From contig CATOGX010000040.1 of assembly GCA_951799405.1 (NCBI GenBank), positions 1 through 64,000 on the forward strand: a stretch of 64,000 nt of DNA, read 5' to 3'. This stretch comes from Agapetus fuscipes. Lineage: Eukaryota > Arthropoda > Insecta > Trichoptera > Glossosomatidae. Shown one piece after another: positions 50,697-61,428 of this stretch (positions are counted from its first letter, which is position 1; each line of letters starts with the position of its first letter). A program made the translations under genes and the position numbers. The notes under the pieces are model-generated. The model did not search any database and was not told the DNA's origin. It saw only the letters and a list, made by a program, of their open reading frames with translations.

Positions 50697-50958
50697 TGTG
50701 AGGGTTTTTCCTCTCTGTCCTGCTGATTGACACAATTAATAATATAACAGCCACTTTAATATGTTTACTTTTATTCCTTTCACAATGTATACACAATAAA
50801 CCACAGCACAATAATATTAATTATTCTTAATTACACAGGCTTGTGGCTATCCCGCCTGGCAAGCTTCTCCTCTCTTTCTACCTTCTTTTGTTTTCCTTTT
50901 CATTCAAATTCAAATCTCATGTTCCATTTTACCTAACAAACAAATCCATCTCGTTACA
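50697..50958 (-). repeat. Gypsy-2 copy 2, 5' LTR
   Basis: 262 bp, essentially the same as 40816-41077, followed by target duplication GTTT. Confidence 0.9.
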
Positions 50959-50962
50959 GTTT

Positions 50963-51169
50963 GTATCTTGTTGAATGATTTGTTTCTAATTTTAATTGTT
51001 GTTTTTCCTTTAATATTTGCAATATGGCGTTTTTTTTAAAAATGATATCTACTGAGGGAACTTTAAATATTTTAAATACTAATTCAGTCGGTATAAGAAA
51101 GAAAAATATTATATATATATATTATATAAAAAAGAAAGAAAGTATAAGAAACATATTTTTAAAAACAAC
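50963..51169 (-). pseudogene. Continuation of interrupted LINE, then AT-rich spacer
   Basis: Minus-strand frame 50963-51010 gives KLETNHSTRYK, which joins HNLKMSKFDT across Gypsy-2. Beyond 51050 there is only AT-rich sequence with a TATA microsatellite at 51108-51128. Confidence 0.55.
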
Positions 51170-51562
51170 GGGAGTTTGGTTTTTGAACACAGCCTAATAC
51201 AACCTAAAGCAATTTCAACATTCCGTAGCTTTATGGTTGTAATAATATTAAATAATTATTCTTTGGCTCTCCATTCAGCAAAATATGTCAACCTCTCTAG
51301 AACCTAATCAGGATTCTAAGACAACCTTAAGATGCACGGACAATTAGCTCTTGAAACACAAGTCAAAATAACGTTAATTTAACCTCTTGTCAGCAACTTC
51401 TAGATACCAATAATGATACAATAATAACCAGTTGGTTTTAGGACTTATAAGTTATTCTCAAGCCATTAATATGACCGAATAGCAAAGCATTAACCTTTCT
51501 AGGAGACTTATTAGACCTAAAGGCAATTTTCACAACGTAGGACGACTAAAGTGGTTACTTGG
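51170..51562 (-). mobile_element. Repeat with CCCAAGTAACC terminus, copy 2
   Basis: Read on the minus strand it begins CCCAAGTAACCACTTTAGTC (ending at plus 51562). It matches 54133-54158 plus 55820-56330 (GCAATTTTCACAAC, AACCAGTTGGTTTT, AACGTTAATTTAACCTC). It interrupts a LINE-A tail. Confidence 0.6.
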
Positions 51563-51651
51563 GACGTACAAGTTCGCGCTTGCGCGTGCTGCATGTGAAC
51601 CTACAATATAGAAACCAAGTCTCAAATGGACAAACACCCTGCAGCTCTTGC
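51563..51651 (-). repeat. LINE-A tail fragment
   Basis: ACAAGTTCGCGCTTGCGCGT to GCTCTTGCCGACCTTCC. The flanking element at 51562 and the SINE at 51652 cut it on both sides. Confidence 0.65.
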
Positions 51652-51964
51652 CGACCTTCCGTAGTTCAGGTGGTAACACTTCGGACTCGTAACTGTAACT
51701 GGAAGGTCGTGGGTTCGAATCCCGGCGGAGCACAAAAAATATACTTACCATTTATATTTTCAAATTTGCTTTTCGCTGGGTTGAGAAATTCATAAACCTT
51801 TACCAAAGGCCGGCCATCAAAAGGTCCACCCAGCCTTACAGTCTTACAACAACTAGGTCTTGCTTGAGAATTGGCGCTTTTTACAGCGACGACCAAGCTC
51901 GGAGAGGGCTCTTGAGGTGTGATTCACACAAAAACAGCGCTCACCAAATAAATCAGCCTAATTT
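51652..51964 (+). repeat. SINE family 1, complete
   Basis: The head is CCGTAGTTCAGGTGGTAACA with B-box GTGGGTTCGAATCCCGGC. The body includes TTCGCTGGGTTGAGAAATTC and ACAACTAGGTCTTGCTTGAG. The 3' end is GGCTCTTGAGGTGTGATTCA and AATAAATCAGCCTAATTT. Confidence 0.85.
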
Positions 51965-52402
51965 ATAACAAGTGTAAGTTCACACTTATACATGCTGCAT
52001 TTTACTAGCAAAATAAACCAAACCTTACATGTTAATACGCCCTCCGCATATGAACTTACAATATAAATACTCAAATCTCAACTTCAACATATTATTCAAC
52101 ATATTATTTTAAATATCAGTATTATTTCAACCTAGATTACATCGACTTAAAAAAACACAGGTACTACTTTCTCAAGAATAGTGAAAAAGCTACCGGTGTG
52201 CTAAGGACACCCAATCTATTTATATAACCTAGACAAAAGACCCTTTCAAGTTTTGGAATATAACCGAAGCGGCGCACACACTGGTATTTCCGCGATCTGG
52301 GCGGCCATAAGTCCCAGTATCGATTTTGCGAAATCAATAAAAAAAAGTCCCGGATAAAAAAAGGATGAGAATAGAAAGCTCACATTCCTACGCACTTAAT
52401 CT
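51965..52402. other. LINE-A tail remnant and unassigned sequence
   Basis: 51970-52090 resembles the LINE-A tail (TAAGTTCACACTTATACATG, ATGAACTTACAATATAAATA). 52090-52402 has no recognisable gene or repeat. Confidence 0.45.
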
Positions 52403-52612
52403 TTTTATTTATTATAAAAATAGATTTGTGGAAAGGAATGCAATCCACCAACCTATTTTACCTGGCCAGTTATCTTCATGCGAAAGCAGAAGCTTGTGTG
52501 CATGCAACGGCATCTGTTCAACCAGGGTAGAAGTTATCGTCGCGGGATTCGAACCAGCGTTATCCGGTTCCAAATAACCTGTCTTGATCCCCGCGGCTAT
52601 AACACCGACTAC
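52403..52612 (-). repeat. SINE family 3 copy
   Basis: Nearly identical to 32160-32377. The minus-strand head is TATAGCCGCGGGGATCAAGA with B-box GCTGGTTCGAATCCCGC. Confidence 0.8.
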
Positions 52613-53462
52613 AAATCTGAAAGTTTATTTTTTCTCCCTAAACACCTCGCTCTGATTCGTAAGTTTGAAATCGATGCTGTTGCGTTGCAGTCGTCTTCGT
52701 TCTAAACTGCATTTTACAAACCTAAGTTTTTACAGTGAATATTTTTTTGTGTTTTTCATTTTAAAATTTGATAGTGATGGATTCTAATACCTTCAGTAAG
52801 CTTCTTCAAAACGGCATATAATGAATGCTATTTTATTCACTTACCATAACAAAAAAATCATGTTCTTTAAAACTTGTTTTTATTGTATATTTTTATTATA
52901 TTTTTTTATTTTGGTGGAGTATTTGTAATATGGCCCGGCAAGACCCGGCTACAATTTAGTTTTTTAATTAAAATTAATATATTTTTGCATTCAAAAACAA
53001 AAAAATCATATCCGAATAGTCCCGGATAAGCATATTTTTGGCTTTTTGAAAATAATTAGTACTTTCATGTGTAAAAAAGTTTTTTTTTTATCAAGTTTGT
53101 GATTTTAATTTATTATCTTTTTTTTGGAATTAGCTGTATCTTCGGGAAGCATGTTAGTTACTCATAAATACTTGTTAGACCTCATGAACGTTGATAATTT
53201 GCCAAATCTTGAAGAAAACTTGAAAACTTAAAGGTCCAATAGTCATCGTCTGACTTTAATGAAGACTAAGTCGCGATCTTTAAAAAAAGCATCGCCTGTT
53301 TCAAATCGGATGTGAAGCAAAGAAGGATTCTGGCGAAAAATAAAGAAAAATGTGTTAACTAAAATATCACAAGTCTTTGCTTGAGGGCGCGTTCGAGATT
53401 CCTGTGGTTGGACGTGCCCAAAAACGAGCAGGCTGACCAAATAAACCTTTTAAGCAATTGAG
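52613..53462. other. Unassigned
   Basis: AT-rich with short frames (for example 53243-53440 minus). ATATCCGAATAGTCCCGGAT near 53010 and GTCCCGGATAAAAAAAGG near 52345 recur. There is no convincing domain. Confidence 0.4.
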
Positions 53463-53718
53463 CAATTTCCTTGACTTTTAGATTGGTGTGAAGCTGACCA
53501 TCCATGCTGTAAAAAAATATTCACGTTTTCAATGTCACCCTTGTTACAGGGAAGGTCAGCTAAAGTTGCAGGATTTATGTTAATTTGAGGCTTGGATTTT
53601 AATTTGTAAGTCCAGATTCAGCGTTTGTAAGGGCAGACTTACACGTGTTTGTTTGTGAGCATGCATTTGGTATGAGCTCTGAATGTTATATATCTTTGCA
53701 ACTTAGATTATACATAAA
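53463..53718 (+). repeat. LINE-A tail (diverged)
   Basis: TTTCCTTGACTTTTAGATTG through GTTTGTGAGCATGCATTTGG to CAACTTAGATTATAC. Confidence 0.75.
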
Positions 53719-54132
53719 TATAGAGTGAGCGCAGTAAAAGAGGAACGATTGAAGAGTTCCATTCGTGGTTTGAAAAATATTAATTTCTGTATGTTGCGCA
53801 GCTGCAGGTGGAACTAGGAAAAAGCGGGAAAATAAATGCTTCCAAATTATTTGTAATATATTTTAATAAAAATATACTACAAATATTCCAACACGGACAA
53901 CAAAGTAAAAAAGGGTGTTTTGCGAACAAAACATAACAAGGAGCGATCATCTCTAAAACAAGTTCGTATCCTTGGCATGACTCCCACAATGCACAAAGTG
54001 TATGTTTATAGCACAGTAATTTTATCAACAGCCTTGCTATCCATTGGACAACTGAGTGAGGAAGCAGGAGAGGCCCTTGACAATCATTTTAGAACGTATC
54101 GTAAAGACTTCATATGAAATTTTTCACTTGAG
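53719..54132 (+). pseudogene. Fragment of a repeat-borne ORF (SIGQLSEEA motif)
   Basis: The frame 53920-54117 reads RILGMTPTMHKVYVY, LSIGQLSEEAGEALDNHF and RTYRKDFI. I know closely similar 'LPIGQLSEEAQEA' strings from repeat-associated hypothetical proteins in insect genomes. I do not know their function. Only about 65 codons remain. Confidence 0.45.
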
Positions 54133-54160
54133 TTCCCAAGTAACCACTTTAGTCGTCCTC
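54133..54160 (+). mobile_element. Left piece of CCCAAGTAACC repeat, copy 3
   Basis: CCCAAGTAACCACTTTAGTC plus GTCCTC, then LINE-A. The rest continues at 55820. Confidence 0.65.
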
Positions 54161-55818
54161 TAAATCTAAATCTAAATCTAAGCTGCAAAGATATGTATCA
54201 TTTGAGATTCATATTAAATGCATTCCCACAAGCAGACATGCATAATTTCGCGCTTACACATGCTGCATGTGGACCTACAATATAAAAACCCCAATCTCAA
54301 ATGAACATAAGCCCTGCAACTCTTGCCGACCTTCCCTGAAGCAGGGGTGACATTGGCAAAGTGAACCATTTTTTACAGTATGGGTGGTCAGCCGCATACC
54401 AACCTATCAATCAAGGAGTACATGCAATTGATACAATCAAATATATAAAACAAATAAATTCTAAGCAATTAAACAGTAAAAAATTAAAAAGCTACAACAC
54501 ATATTTTTTAAATTTAAAAGCCTTAGCTTTAACCGCCAGCATTACAGATCAACCGCCATTTCTTTCGATCCTTGCATACTTCTTTCATTTCATCCAGAGC
54601 CATAACCTTTTTCATACAAGCTCTCCTTTTATTATGACTCTGGATATCCCATTCATTCGCTATTTCGAAAATTTGGTCCATCCATACCTTTCTCGGTCTT
54701 CCTCTTCCACGACATCCATCAATTCTCGCAGCATATACTTTCTTCGTCAGTCTTTCCTCATTCATTCTCTCCAAATGTCCAAACCATCTAAGAATACTTC
54801 TTTTAATCTTTACTTTCACACTTTCTCTTACACCACATTCCTCTCTAACAAAATCATTCCTTACCCTATCACTCCGTCTTTTCCCAATCATACTTCTTAA
54901 GTAGTCCATTTCTACTGTATGGACTTTACTAATCTCACTTTCACTCACCGTCCAGGCTTCACTTCCATATATCAGAGTGGGCACTAGTATACCACCGTGC
55001 ACCGCCAGTCGAACATTTTTTGAAAGATTCTGGTTCTTGGCGATGCTAGCGGTAGCACCCAGTACGCACCTGCCTTTCATTATTCTTCTTTCAAATTCAC
55101 CGATCATTCTTCCATCTTTTTCAAACTTACTTCCCAGGTATACAAACTCATTTACGACATCAACATTCATTCCATTAATTTTAAATTCATAATTCATATT
55201 TTCATCATCTCTTTCAAAAATCAATACTTTCGTCTTACTTGCATTCAACTTCAAATGGTTACCTAACAAAGCTTCATTCAATCTAGAGAGCATTGTTTGC
55301 AATTCTACTGCAGAATCAGATACAAGAACTGCATCATCTGCATACAGTAGAACACTCACTTTGCTCTCTCCTATCATCAATCCACAATCATTAAGTCTAG
55401 CATCTCTGACACACTTGTCCATGACTATGTTAAATAGCCAAGGACTCATCACACATCCTTGCCTCACACCCTTATAAACTTCAAACCATTCACTATACTC
55501 ACCATCAATACGAACACATGCCTTACTATTTTCATAGTTTGCATGCACCGCACCTAGGAGAGCCCCATTCACTCCGTATGCTTTCAAAACATCCCATAAC
55601 ATACCTCTGTCCACTGAGTCAAAAGCCTTTTCCAGATCTACAAAGGCCGTGAACAGCTTCCGCCTCACCGACAATTGTTTTTCAACAAGTTGTCGTAGAG
55701 TAAAAATCTGATCAACACAGCCTCTACCGGCCATAAAGCCGGACTGTACATCGGAAATCCTTTCACTAGTTGTCAGAATCACTTTTTTTATAATCACCTT
55801 ACAGAAGACTTTTCCTGT
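54160..55818 (-). mobile_element. LINE-A, 5'-truncated copy
   Basis: On the minus strand it contains the RT core from KVIIKKVILTTSERISDVQS onward, the 3' UTR and the tail, ending in (AGATTT)n at 54160-54180. It sits inside a CCCAAGTAACC repeat, whose sequence resumes at 55820. Confidence 0.85.
54529..55797 (-). pseudogene. LINE-A reverse transcriptase, C-terminal 422 codons
   Basis: The frame is open from the truncation point to the natural stop: FMAGRGCVDQIFTLRQLVEK, FVDLEKAFDSVDRGMLWDVL, VRQGCVMSPWLFNIVMDKC, LLYADDAVLVSDS, RWFGHLERMNEERLTKKVY and GRGRPRKVWMD. It is about 95 percent like the intact copy by eye. The endonuclease and RT N-terminus are lost, so it is a dead-on-arrival copy despite its open frame. 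Confidence 0.88.
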
Positions 55819-55819
55819 A

Positions 55820-56330
55820 AGTGTTTCCTAAGTTGTGAAAATTGTCTTTAGGTCTTATAAGGCTCATAAAAAGGTTAATGCTTTGCTATTTGGTCATATA
55901 AATGGCTTGAGGATAACTTATACGTCCAAAAACCAACTGGTTATTATTTCAACGTAGAAGTTGCTGACAAGAGGTTAAATTAACGTTATTGTGACTTAAG
56001 TTTCAAGAGCTTATAGTCCGATGATCTTAAGGTTGTCTAAGACTCCTGATTACGTTCTAGAGAGGTTGGCATTTGCTAAAGTGAGAGCTAAAGGTTATCT
56101 TTTTAATATTGTTAGAACCATAAAGTAACAGAATGTTGAAATTGCTTTAGGTTGTAAATATAAGACTTGTCTAGGCAAACAAATTAGGACTGCGTGGTAA
56201 GAACCTAAACCAATAGGTTGTCTTCAGGAGCTACAAGTATAATATTATAATGCTTTATGCTCAACAGCTGTTAGTTGTCTACGGAATTTCAAAGCAATAC
56301 GTTGCCTAGTAAGATGAACCGACACAGGGT
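55820..56330 (+). mobile_element. Right piece of CCCAAGTAACC repeat, copy 3
   Basis: TTGTGAAAATTG, CTTTAGGTCTTATAAGG and GAGGTTAAATTAACGTTAT correspond to the reverse complement of 51170-51540. With 54133-54160 it frames the LINE-A insertion. Confidence 0.6.
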
Positions 56331-56536
56331 GATATCAAAGAAATTCAATGGAAATTTTAAACGTAAAGTCCGTAAATTTTTTTTACGAATTATCAATACA
56401 CCGGTAAGTTTTTATTATTTTTTATGGTAGGTAGTTCGGTGAATGGTAAAGACTACAAAGCATCTTAAATATTACTATTATTATTCATTTATTGTATTAT
56501 TATTAATTATATATTTCTATTATTATTAATTATTTA
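56331..56536. other. AT-rich spacer
   Basis: A TTATTATTAAT microsatellite at 56470-56535; no gene. Confidence 0.5.
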
Positions 56537-56790
56537 TTTTCCTTGACTGATAGGTTGGTATGCGGCTGACCACCCATACTGTAAAAAATGGTTCACTTCG
56601 CCAATTTCACCCCTGTTTCAGGGAAGGTCAGCAAGAGTTGCAGGGATTATGTTCATTTGAGTTTTTTTTTATTGTAGGTCCACATGCGGCATGTGTAAGC
56701 GCGAAATTATGCGTGTTTGCTTGTGGGAATACATTTAATATGAATCTCAAATGATACATATCTTTGCAGCTAAGATTAAGAATTAGATTT
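56537..56790 (+). repeat. LINE-A tail
   Basis: TTTCCTTGACTGATAGGTTG to ATATCTTTGCAGCTAAGATTA. Confidence 0.8.
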
Positions 56791-56839
56791 TTAGATATAT
56801 ATTTATGATTTATTTTTTTGTTTTTTGGAAACATCGTTA

Positions 56840-56940
56840 AAATAAAGAAATAAATCATATTCCATGTCGTGAAATTTTTTATCTAAACATATATGTATAT
56901 ATTTAGATAATTTTTTTCACGACGTGGAATATGATTTTGT
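56840..56940. repeat. Inverted repeat with ATATGTATATA centre
   Basis: AATCATATTCCATGTCGTGA...TTTATCTAAA pairs with TTTAGATAA...TCACGACGTGGAATATGATT, with arms of about 36 bp. The phrase TTTTGTTTTTTGGAAACATC flanks both sides as a direct repeat (56815 and 56935). Confidence 0.7.
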
Positions 56941-57024
56941 TTTTTGGAAACATCGTTTGATTTTTATTATTTAATAGGTGAATTTTCGGCCTCGCAAGGG
57001 AAGCCATCTTCGGACCTTTAGAGT

Positions 57025-57320
57025 TATAATAAAACTAAGTGTAAATATTATGTGCTGAATCTTTTCGGGGGTAGTCGGCTACTTCCGGTAGCGGTCGGGG
57101 GTCTTCGGCAATCTCCGCCGTAGATTTCTTGCAGGACCGTCCGGCGTTGTCGGTCCACTCCGTCTGGAGCTGCTCCGGAGTCGTTCGGGCGTTCTCGGTA
57201 GCCTGGTATGTAGTGAAAGCTGTATCGCCGGTGGTGCCGAAGACCCCCGACCGCTACCGGAAGTAGCCGACTACCCCCGAAAAGATTCAGCATATAATAT
57301 TTACACTTGGTTTTGTTATA
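57025..57320. mobile_element. GC-rich foldback element
   Basis: Arms of at least 70 bp (57040-57110 and 57236-57306) are inverted copies, including TCTTTTCGGGGGTAGTCGGC and GGTAGCGGTCGGGGGTCTTC. The loop of 125 bp is GC-rich and rich in TCCGGAG/CGTCCGG. The base composition is unlike anything nearby. The minus-strand 81-codon frame (57048-57293) is a consequence of the arms and not a supported gene. Confidence 0.75.
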
Positions 57321-57345
57321 CTTAGTCTTATATATATTATATATA

Positions 57346-57640
57346 TGGGGCTGTCCATATATAACGTTATTCGCATTAAGGGGGGGGGGGAGTCTGGTCT
57401 GCAGATGATGGCAAATGATGTACGAGTACCAAAAGTGACGTTGTTCTTGTAAATACCAATTTCTACAAAATATACAAAATATTATGTAAGTTATATAATA
57501 TTATTAATTATTAAGCTCATCCATTATTACAGCAAGAGGGGGGAGGGGTCATTAGATAATGACTATAGGATGATTGTAAGGGGGGGGGGGGGGTCGAAAA
57601 TCGGCCAAAATCGATGACGTAATTTATGGACGGCCCCTTT
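57346..57640. mobile_element. MITE with GGGGCYGTCCATA termini
   Basis: GGGGCTGTCCATATATAACGT on the left and ACGTAATTTATGGACGGCCCC on the right are 21-bp inverted ends. It lies in a TATATATTATATA microsatellite. Two poly-G runs (57380 and 57578) flank the centre. There is no ORF. Confidence 0.75.
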
Positions 57641-57669
57641 ATATATTATATATATTATACTTGGTCTTA

Positions 57670-57935
57670 GCTAAATAGTTACAGTAATGAAAAAAATCAA
57701 GCATCTTAATTATAAAGCTTGAACAAAATATATAACTAAAGAATTGCCATCACAAAAAAATATTTTAAAAAACTCGTTTTTTTTACATTTTTGGCTTTTT
57801 TCGTGTGTGCTGTATTTTGGAATTTTGTTTTTGCTTTTAATTACAGAACTATACATTGTTTAGGTTCCGTACTTAACATTTTTTTTATAATGTCAATAGT
57901 TTTTGAGTAAATACGGAAAATAAAGAAAAAGTAAT
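57670..57935. repeat. Half-unit of the 39.6-kb foldback family
   Basis: CAGTAATGAAAAAAATCAAG, the ATCACAAAAAAATATTTTAA block, AACTCGTTTTTTTTACATTT and ATAATGTCAATAGTTTTTGA match 39590-39840 and the interior of 48787-49234. Confidence 0.6.
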
Positions 57936-58119
57936 AATAACAACAGTAAACACATCAAACACTATTTTAAAGGAAATTTTATACAATACAATAATGTATA
58001 TTTTTTAAAACTTTAAAATAAAATACCTGCGAGTTAAAAAGACAAACTTGACGTAAAACGTAATCCAAAGTGTTTTTTTAACATTTGACTTTCAAGGGAT
58101 TGAAAAAATGAACTTACTT
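57936..58119. other. Spacer, no feature recognised
   Basis: AT-rich without gene or known repeat. Confidence 0.4.
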
Positions 58120-59218
58120 TCAGAGGACCCTGTAGCTGTTTTTTTTTAGCACTCTTTCGATGAACAACACGTCCTGTCAGCAACAAAACTAAAGGTAACT
58201 AATGTTTCTTCGCAGTTATTGTCGCGACTGACAAATCTTTAAGAGCTCCTCGCAATAAGCTTAAAGCTGCGAAAATAGCCTTGTGGTTGTTAGTAGCTCC
58301 GCGAGATAACATTTAGCTCTTTTTTTGGCAAAAAAGGTATATTTTAAAGCTTACTGGTAATTTCTTTACGGCAGCCATATTTTTTCAATGAAAAAAAACT
58401 AACTATCTTAATCAACAGAAATATTTTTATTTAATTATGCAAAATTAAATATGGTATCCTATGCGATTTAAAATACATGCCTTTTTGTATGAATATAAGT
58501 TTAATTTATAATGCAACTTACCACCAAACACTTAATTGAAAAAAAATATTAAAATTAAAATATTAAATTTTTTAAGTTACGAAAGGCCCGTCTCGTATAC
58601 AGAACTATTATCCTAAAGTATCACGATAAAGTGCCATTCGCAGTATGTTTTACATTTCCCCTGCTTTCTTAAAGCCATTTAATATTTTGTTTGAAAACAA
58701 CTCATACTTATCTATCCATTTTGAAACTTGGTAAGTCGGAATATGGCGCGCACGCGCCATTATAATATGTATTTCAATTCACGGCTGTGTAAAAAATCTT
58801 CCACAGAAACATCTCGTTCTCGCTCACCCGAGCGAGAGCGAGATGTTTCTCGGGTCCTCTCGCTCTCGCTCACCCGAGCGAGAGCGAGAGAACCCGAGTT
58901 GTAAGTTGTATACGAGTTACATCCAAGACTTATTTAGAACGTAAACGCTGTCTTGCTAGGTTATATTGAGGTAAAATTAAGGTTGCCGAAGTTATATTTG
59001 GGTTCTGCCGTAGCTCGTAGAGCGGTTCTGTATTTGAGCTATAGGTTTTGGTGTAGCTCTTCGCAAGGTTCTAAAACTGGGGCCCTTTTAGCACTCACGA
59101 GGTTAGTATAAGGTAAATATAACGTTATTGAGACTACTAAGACTTACGTGCCGATTTCCATACAAAGGTTGTGGGACCATTTTGTAACCTTTTTAAAACC
59201 TAAATGGTTACTTGGGTT
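58120..59218 (-). mobile_element. Repeat with CCCAAGTAACC terminus, copy 4
   Basis: It aligns in reverse to 13157-14400, ending AACCTAAATGGTTACTTGGG at 59218. It carries an expanded palindrome of CTCGCTCACCCGAGCGAGAG units at 58812-58890. It lacks the poly(A) foldback found in copy 1. Confidence 0.6.
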
Positions 59219-59358
59219 GTCACGCATTATTTTAATCAAGTCACACTGAATAGACTCTTGCTAGGTTCCGATCCTTTGTTTAGTGGCAGAAGGACTATTA
59301 AAAAACAAAATAAGTACATTTTTTATCTAAAACCATTGAAATGTTGTTGCCTTTAGAG
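59219..59358. other. Spacer
   Basis: No gene; it carries the left target duplication CTTTAGAG of the next MITE at 59351-59358. Confidence 0.5.
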
Positions 59359-59743
59359 CAGTGGTTCCCAAACTTTTAATTTCGCGTACCACTCACGAAA
59401 TTATAAGTCAGTGGCGTACCACTGAAGTGTAACAATAAAAAAAAACGTTCAAAATGGTAAAGTAATCAAAACTGCAACATCTGTTTATGACAACATTATG
59501 TTTATTTATTAATTATAAAAAAAAATACAATACTCTTAGGACTTGGTGCGAAAAACGGGGCTGCATATTCGAGACAAGAGAGGAAATATTAAGCTCAGTT
59601 GTACTTAATTTTAAGCGCGAAATTGAAAAACGTTTTTTATAATTATTTACTATGTATTTCCTATGGTCATGGCTGCTTGCGTACCACCTTAAGAAGCGTC
59701 GCGTACCACTGGTGGTACGCGTACCATAGTTTGGGAATCACTG
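59359..59743. mobile_element. hAT-type MITE
   Basis: The ends are CAGTGGTTCCCAAACTTTTA and TAGTTTGGGAATCACTG, imperfect inverted repeats of the hAT type. A perfect 8-bp target duplication CTTTAGAG lies at 59351-59358 and 59744-59751. The interior has inverted GCGTACCAC motifs and no transposase. Confidence 0.88.
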
Positions 59744-59865
59744 CTTTAGAGGCATACAATAGAAAAAGTTCGGGTGAAAAATATTTCGAAAATGTGACTC
59801 TAGCATAGTATATTTTTACACTTCCTATTCAACATTTTTTTCTTCTTCTTCTTCTTGTGCCACTT

Positions 59866-61056
59866 CTAACGAAGATCGGCGATCATCATAGCTATTTTGA
59901 TTTTTGATGCTGCGGCTCGAAATAGGGACTTGGTGCTTCTGCCGAACCACTGTCGCAGGTTCTTCAGCCACGATGTCCTTCGGCGTCCCTGAGATCTTCT
60001 CCCCTCAATCTTACCCTGAATGATAAGATGAAGGAGACGGTACTTCTCATTTCTCATAATGTGACCGAAGTTCATTAGCTTTCTCTGCTTAATGGTAGGC
60101 AGGAGCTCCTTTGTAGTGCGCATTCGTTGAAGGACTTCTTCATTGGTGACTCGATCACGCCAAGAGATCCGAAGCATTTTTCGGTATAGACACATCTCGA
60201 ATGCTTCAATACGTCTCTCCAGTACCTGCGTGAGAGTCCATCCCTCCATACCATACAGAGCGATTGGGAAAACGTAGCACCTCACTATGCGCTTCCGGAG
60301 TTCAAGGCTTAAATTTCGGCACAACAGTAATTTGCTCATTTTAGCGAAGACATTTCGGGCTTGCTCTAGTCTGCTTCTGACTTCTTGACACATGTCCCAC
60401 TTTTCGTTGACCACACATCCCAGGTACCTGTAACTAGTGCATCTTTCAATGCTTTCGCCATCTAGTTCTACATGTACGGAGGCGTTTGTGTTTTTGCTGA
60501 TAACCATGACCTTGGTCTTCTTTAAGTTAATGTTAATGCCAGCTTCTTTGCTAGCGACATTTATTCTGGTCAACAATGTTTGCAGATCCGCCTGAGTGTC
60601 AGCGAGTAGGGCTGTGTCATCGGCATACCGCAGGTTGTTTACCAGCTGCCCGTTGACATCAATGCCTTCCCTAGCCTCATGAAGTGCTTGCGCCATGATC
60701 CTTTCTGAATATAGGTTAAAAAGTGTTGGTGACAGTACGCATCCCTGTCTAACTCCTCTTCTGATGGGTATTTGTCTGGTCTCTGAACTCTCTACAAGCA
60801 CTGAAGCAGTTTGCTGCCAATATATATTAGCAATAATGCGAGTGTTTTTATCGTCTATCCCAATGTCTTTCAGTATACTAATCAGCTTGTCGTGTCTCAC
60901 TCTGTCAAAGGCCTTTTCGTAGTCAATAAAGCAAACATAAACATCTTTATTCATATCGAGACAACGTTGCACTAAAACCTGTAATCCAAACAGAGCATCT
61001 CGTGTGCCAAAGCCGTTCCTAAAACCAAACTGTTCGGCTGATAACTGTTGGTCCAC
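59866..61056 (-). pseudogene. RTE-B reverse transcriptase, C-terminal part
   Basis: The frame contains SAEQFGFRNGFGTRDALFGL, VCFIDYEKAFDRVRHDKLI, GVRQGCVLSPTLFN, LRYADDTALLADT and the C-terminal NFGHIMRNEKYRLL. The upstream bases are GGTCCACACTG where the other copy has GGTCACACTG, so one inserted C shifts the frame at 61050-61056. Confidence 0.88.
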
Positions 61057-61120
61057 ACTGTTGGTATATTCTCTTTAGTATAATTTTCAGGAAAGATTTC
61101 ATCACATGACTCATTAAGCT

Positions 61121-61428
61121 CGGACCGGTCCGTAGTCCGTAGTGGCAACACTTCGGACTCGTAAATGGAAGGTTGTGGATTCGGATCCCGGCGGAGCACA
61201 CAAAAATACCATTAATATTTCGAATGTGCTCTTCGCTGGGTTGAAGAATTCATAAGCCTTTACCAATGACCGGTCACCAAGGGTCCATCCAGCCTTACAG
61301 CAACTGGGTCTTGCTTGAGTATTGGCGCTTTGTAGCGACGACCAAGCTCGTACACCTCTGCGGCACTACAACAAGTGTCATAGACCCCTAGAGTCTTCAG
61401 AATCTAGGGAGTCTCCAGCACAGGATTT

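Larger units (their letters stand above)
40816..50958 (-). mobile_element. Gypsy-2 copy 2, full gag-pol but split by insertions
   Basis: LTRs 40816-41077 and 50697-50958 are both 262 bp, flanked by GTTT (40812-40815 and 50959-50962). Minus-strand order: leader, gag N-part 49679-50153, composite insertion 45556-49678, gag knuckles 45146-45555, protease and RT start 44319-45110, LINE-A tail 44069-44318, RT-RNase H-integrase 41733-44068, and 3' UTR. Without the insertions the element would be about 5.8 kb. Confidence 0.9.

Noticed and set aside
51652..51730. tRNA gene on the plus strand
   Set aside because: It is the head of SINE family 1; the same body follows.
57048..57293. 81-codon minus-strand frame
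   Set aside because: It is produced by the GC-rich inverted arms; no homology and no codon signature.
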